From Lachnospiraceae bacterium (GTDB taxonomy: Bacteria > Bacillota > Clostridia > Lachnospirales > Lachnospiraceae): a DNA stretch of 64,000 nt. The translations under genes were made by a program, and so were the position numbers. The notes below the pieces were generated by a model that saw nothing but the letters and a program-made list of their open reading frames with translations, ran no database searches and was not told where the DNA came from. This document shows positions 61,965-64,000 of the stretch, piece after piece (position 1 is the first letter of the stretch; every line of letters starts with the position of its first letter). The stretch covers positions 1 to 64,000 of the forward strand of contig JAFSTX010000042.1 of NCBI GenBank assembly GCA_017445585.1, given 5' to 3'.

Positions 61965-63284
61965 TTAATAATTTAAGCTGTTTGTCTCCGTCTTCTCACG
62001 AAGCAGCCTGAGGCTGCCATCCCGCGTCCTGAGCCAAACCTGTGGCAGTTCGCGGCTCAGGAAAAGCGCCATACCCTCGCACACGGAATACGCACCCGTA
62101 TTATAAAAGGCGACCATATCTCCCCTGTGCAGGTGTGGCATCTGCGCATCCCTCACAAATATATCCGCGGTCGAGCAAAGGCTTCCATACAGGGTCCAGA
62201 CCCCACCGCTATCCTCTCCGTCAGCGCATTCTATCGGGCTTCCGTCTCGCAGAACGGACATCACAGGCCTGCGCATTCCCTGCAGCTGCCCGCCGTACCT
62301 CATCTGGTGGATCCCGCCGTCGCAAATTGCGTAGTTCACACCTTTGTTGACTTTTGTGTCACATACCGTCGTATAGTAGGTGCCGCAGGACGAGGCCAGA
62401 AGGCGCCCGATCTCTATAGTCACATCTGTGATCTCAGACAGCCGTCTGAGAGCGGGCGCGACAGCGCGCAGCCTCTCCAGCTCAATATCATGCAGGTCAG
62501 CGGATCCGGGCCCAGGGTCCGCCCCGATATTCTCCGCGCCCGCAGGCCTATCGCCGGTTTCCTTTCCTCCGGAGCAGCACTCTGTCCTGCATTCCGCTCT
62601 TATTTCCGCAAAGTACTCCGCGTCAAGTCCGGGGCCGTACTCCAGCCGCTCCGTCTCAAAGCCGGTCTCGTCCTGCAGGCTTACGATCAGCTTTTCCAGC
62701 ATCAAAAGCTGTCTGACCACCGTTTCCGTACTGCGTTTCTGAGTCCCGGTAAAATAGTGAATACCTCTTATTTTAACCTCAGGATGAGAATCCCTGCCGC
62801 GGATGATCGCAGTCAGCTCGCTTATATCCATTCCGAACTGGCTCCCGTCAGTAAGCCTGAGCAGAACGTCCACCGTCCGTCCGCACTCTCTCGCCGCACG
62901 GCAGATCGTCTCGAACTGAAACGGGCTCTCGGCAGTCACCGCCGATACACCGTCCGCGACGGCACGCCGGATATCGACGATTCCCTTGCATACTCCCGAA
63001 TAGATCACCCGGTCCATGCCGATACCGGCCCTCTCGCATATCGTAAGCTCGCCGGGGCTGCAGACCTCGATACTGTCGATCACATCCGGCATGATCCTCA
63101 GCAGAAACGGATTTGCTTTCATCGAAAAGCACAGCTTCACGCCTGCGCTGATCGCATCGCGGCATTCCCCCGCTCTCGTCAAAAAAGCCGCCTCATCGAA
63201 GACGTAGGCCGGAGTAGCAAAATCGCAGCCGGCGTTTCCGGCGGATACAGCCCGGCCGCCGCATTCATCAGACGCCTTCATCAT
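61965..63284 (-). CDS. PLP-dependent fold-type III decarboxylase (DAP/ornithine decarboxylase-like)
   Basis: A 439-residue protein of the alanine racemase/DAP decarboxylase fold. K56 (LCFSMKANPF) is the likely PLP lysine, EVCSPGELTI, GIHYFTGTQKRS and EIGRLLASSCGTYYTTV give the PLP and phosphate sites, and YNTGAYS is near the C-terminus. A low-complexity insertion at about residues 230-270 (GDRPAGAENIGADPGPGS) is unusual. The start overlaps the upstream acyl carrier protein by four bases, which suggests it acts on a carrier-bound amino acid rather than free DAP. The true substrate is unknown; lysA is not excluded but is less likely in this context. Confidence 0.85.
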   Translation of the reverse strand: MMKASDECGGRAVSAGNAGCDFATPAYVFDEAAFLTRAGECRDAISAGVKLCFSMKANPFLLRIMPDVIDSIEVCSPGELTICERAGIGMDRVIYSGVCKGIVDIRRAVADGVSAVTAESPFQFETICRAARECGRTVDVLLRLTDGSQFGMDISELTAIIRGRDSHPEVKIRGIHYFTGTQKRSTETVVRQLLMLEKLIVSLQDETGFETERLEYGPGLDAEYFAEIRAECRTECCSGGKETGDRPAGAENIGADPGPGSADLHDIELERLRAVAPALRRLSEITDVTIEIGRLLASSCGTYYTTVCDTKVNKGVNYAICDGGIHQMRYGGQLQGMRRPVMSVLRDGSPIECADGEDSGGVWTLYGSLCSTADIFVRDAQMPHLHRGDMVAFYNTGAYSVCEGMALFLSRELPQVWLRTRDGSLRLLREKTETNSLNY

Positions 63285-63508
63285 TCCTCCTGTTTCCTGC
63301 GGACAAGCGCAGCGATAGCTTCGGCCGAATCGAAATTTGACGGAATCAGGTCAACAGCCGATATGTCTATATCATACGTCTCATTAAGTTCCCCGACCAG
63401 AGAGATCAGGTCAAAAGAAGTCAGAACACGGGCGGTCACGAGTTCCTTTTCCGCGGTAAAATCAACGTCAGGCCGCAATTCTTCAAGTATTTCAATTACT
63501 CCATCCAT
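63281..63508 (-). CDS. Acyl/peptidyl carrier protein
   Basis: A 75-residue carrier protein; the ATG at 63508 has a GGAGG site. The attachment serine is S31 in LTSFDLISLVGELNETYDID, equivalent to the DSL serine of ACP/PCP (here SFD), and would carry 4'-phosphopantetheine. It ends with ATGATGA overlap onto the decarboxylase. The pair resembles carrier/decarboxylase sets found with amino-acid-activating enzymes, so a ligase may lie upstream outside the window. Confidence 0.85.
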   Translation of the reverse strand: MDGVIEILEELRPDVDFTAEKELVTARVLTSFDLISLVGELNETYDIDISAVDLIPSNFDSAEAIAALVRRKQEE

Positions 63509-63700
63509 TCGTTTATCCTCCGTTTTTTCCGACCGCGGCGAGGAAAAAGGCCGCATGCGGTCATCTTCTGCTCTGATTTTAGAAAATGACTGCATCACGG
63601 CCAGATACAAAATGCATCATGGATGAATCTTTTTTACAGTAGAACATCGGCGCCAAAGCGGATCACCGAAGGCTTACGGTTCATCATAGACCATCTTCTT

Positions 63701-64000
63701 TTACTCACCTATGGTATAATACTTACCAGATGATATATATCTTGAAAGCATTGCCGTAAAGGTCGTATCGGAGAATTCGATATCTATGATTCTGGAACCG
63801 CCGGCGGGGTCGTTCCACTCATACCCGTACCGTGTCTGTTCCTTTTCCGTCAGATCCAGCAGCCGGCCTCCCGGAAGCTCTCCGAGATTCTGAAGAAACC
63901 AGTCGCGCATCTCGCTGCTGTGCCCGATCGGATTTATGTTTTTTACGGTTCCGGGATATGAAAAATCCATCGCGCACATCATCAGCACTCCTGTTTCATC
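63701..64000 (-). CDS. Partial unrecognised protein at the window edge
   Basis: The frame is open from base 64000 down to a stop at 63701 (at least 99 residues); the GTG at 63988 could also be a start. Sequence (PIGHSSEMRDWFLQNLGELP, then DIEFSDTTFTAMLSRYI) has no motif I recognise. It lies upstream of the carrier protein with a 190-bp gap that holds a CCGCATGCGG palindrome near 63551 and no other gene. Confidence 0.55.
   Translation of the reverse strand, partial: DETGVLMMCAMDFSYPGTVKNINPIGHSSEMRDWFLQNLGELPGGRLLDLTEKEQTRYGYEWNDPAGGSRIIDIEFSDTTFTAMLSRYISSGKYYTIGE

Overview
The window looks like a chromosomal piece of a fairly GC-rich (by eye mid-50s percent) member of the Bacillota, class Clostridia, probably Lachnospiraceae-like. 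The signs are the long single-chain PurL, a PurF variant starting MGGFFG, a stand-alone PurO-type IMP cyclohydrolase, CsoR/CopA/CopZ, meso-DAP dehydrogenase, Gram-positive lipoproteins, consensus sigma-A promoters and strong AGGAGG-type ribosome binding sites. This placement is inference; no rRNA or tRNA gene was seen.

Layout. 1-443: 3' end of a class II fructose-bisphosphate aldolase. 448-2345: an ECF sigma factor with its presumed membrane-bound regulator. 2421-22241: the most unusual region, about 20 kb on the minus strand, combining cyclic-di-GMP control with a SipW/TasA-like export system. It holds (a) an operon of a membrane-anchored McrB-like AAA+ ATPase, a partner resembling the McrC/DUF2357 context but without a visible nuclease, a SipW-type signal peptidase and an apparently active EAL phosphodiesterase; (b) a second SipW-type peptidase; (c) an operon with a consensus promoter and a c-di-GMP-I riboswitch, encoding a short WFxN-type surface protein and a 1808-residue giant surface protein; (d) a second operon with its own consensus promoter and c-di-GMP-I riboswitch, encoding a degenerate EAL-like protein, a camelysin-like membrane protein and a TasA-like secreted protein. 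Between (c) and (d) lies a nuclease-like gene flanked on each side by two copies of a TAGGATAA...TTATCCTA hairpin repeat. My reading is that c-di-GMP switches on an extracellular fibre or matrix, two SipW peptidases process its subunits, the EAL enzyme lowers c-di-GMP as feedback, and the AAA+ pair assists assembly. Only the domain and riboswitch recognition is direct; the joint role is inferred.

22340-26211: a MacB/FtsX-type ABC system. 26305-30165: a C39-like peptidase-fold protein and a copper operon csoR-copA-copZ, in which copA carries a one-base frameshift and runs in frame into copZ; its leader holds a 23-bp minisatellite. 30343-33317: 74-bp palindromic repeats, then ddh, dapB and dapA (lysine/peptidoglycan precursor synthesis). 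33450-34076: an iron-sulfur/FMN flavoprotein. 34318-46183: a complete purine operon, purE-C-F-M-N-O-H(AICARFT)-D-L, behind a consensus promoter and a ZTP riboswitch with terminator.

46265-47176: a rhodanese/cyclophilin-like lipoprotein. 47249-58043: a beta-1,4-galactan utilisation locus with an extracellular GH53-CBM61 lipoprotein, a binding-protein-dependent ABC importer, an MsmK-type ATPase, an unrecognised 613-residue protein, a small zinc-ribbon protein and an intracellular GH53. 58118-59297: two small membrane proteins. 59491-61212: a GH13 amylase lipoprotein. 61254-64000: a YgjP-type metallopeptidase, a PLP-dependent decarboxylase coupled to an acyl carrier protein, and a partial gene at the edge.
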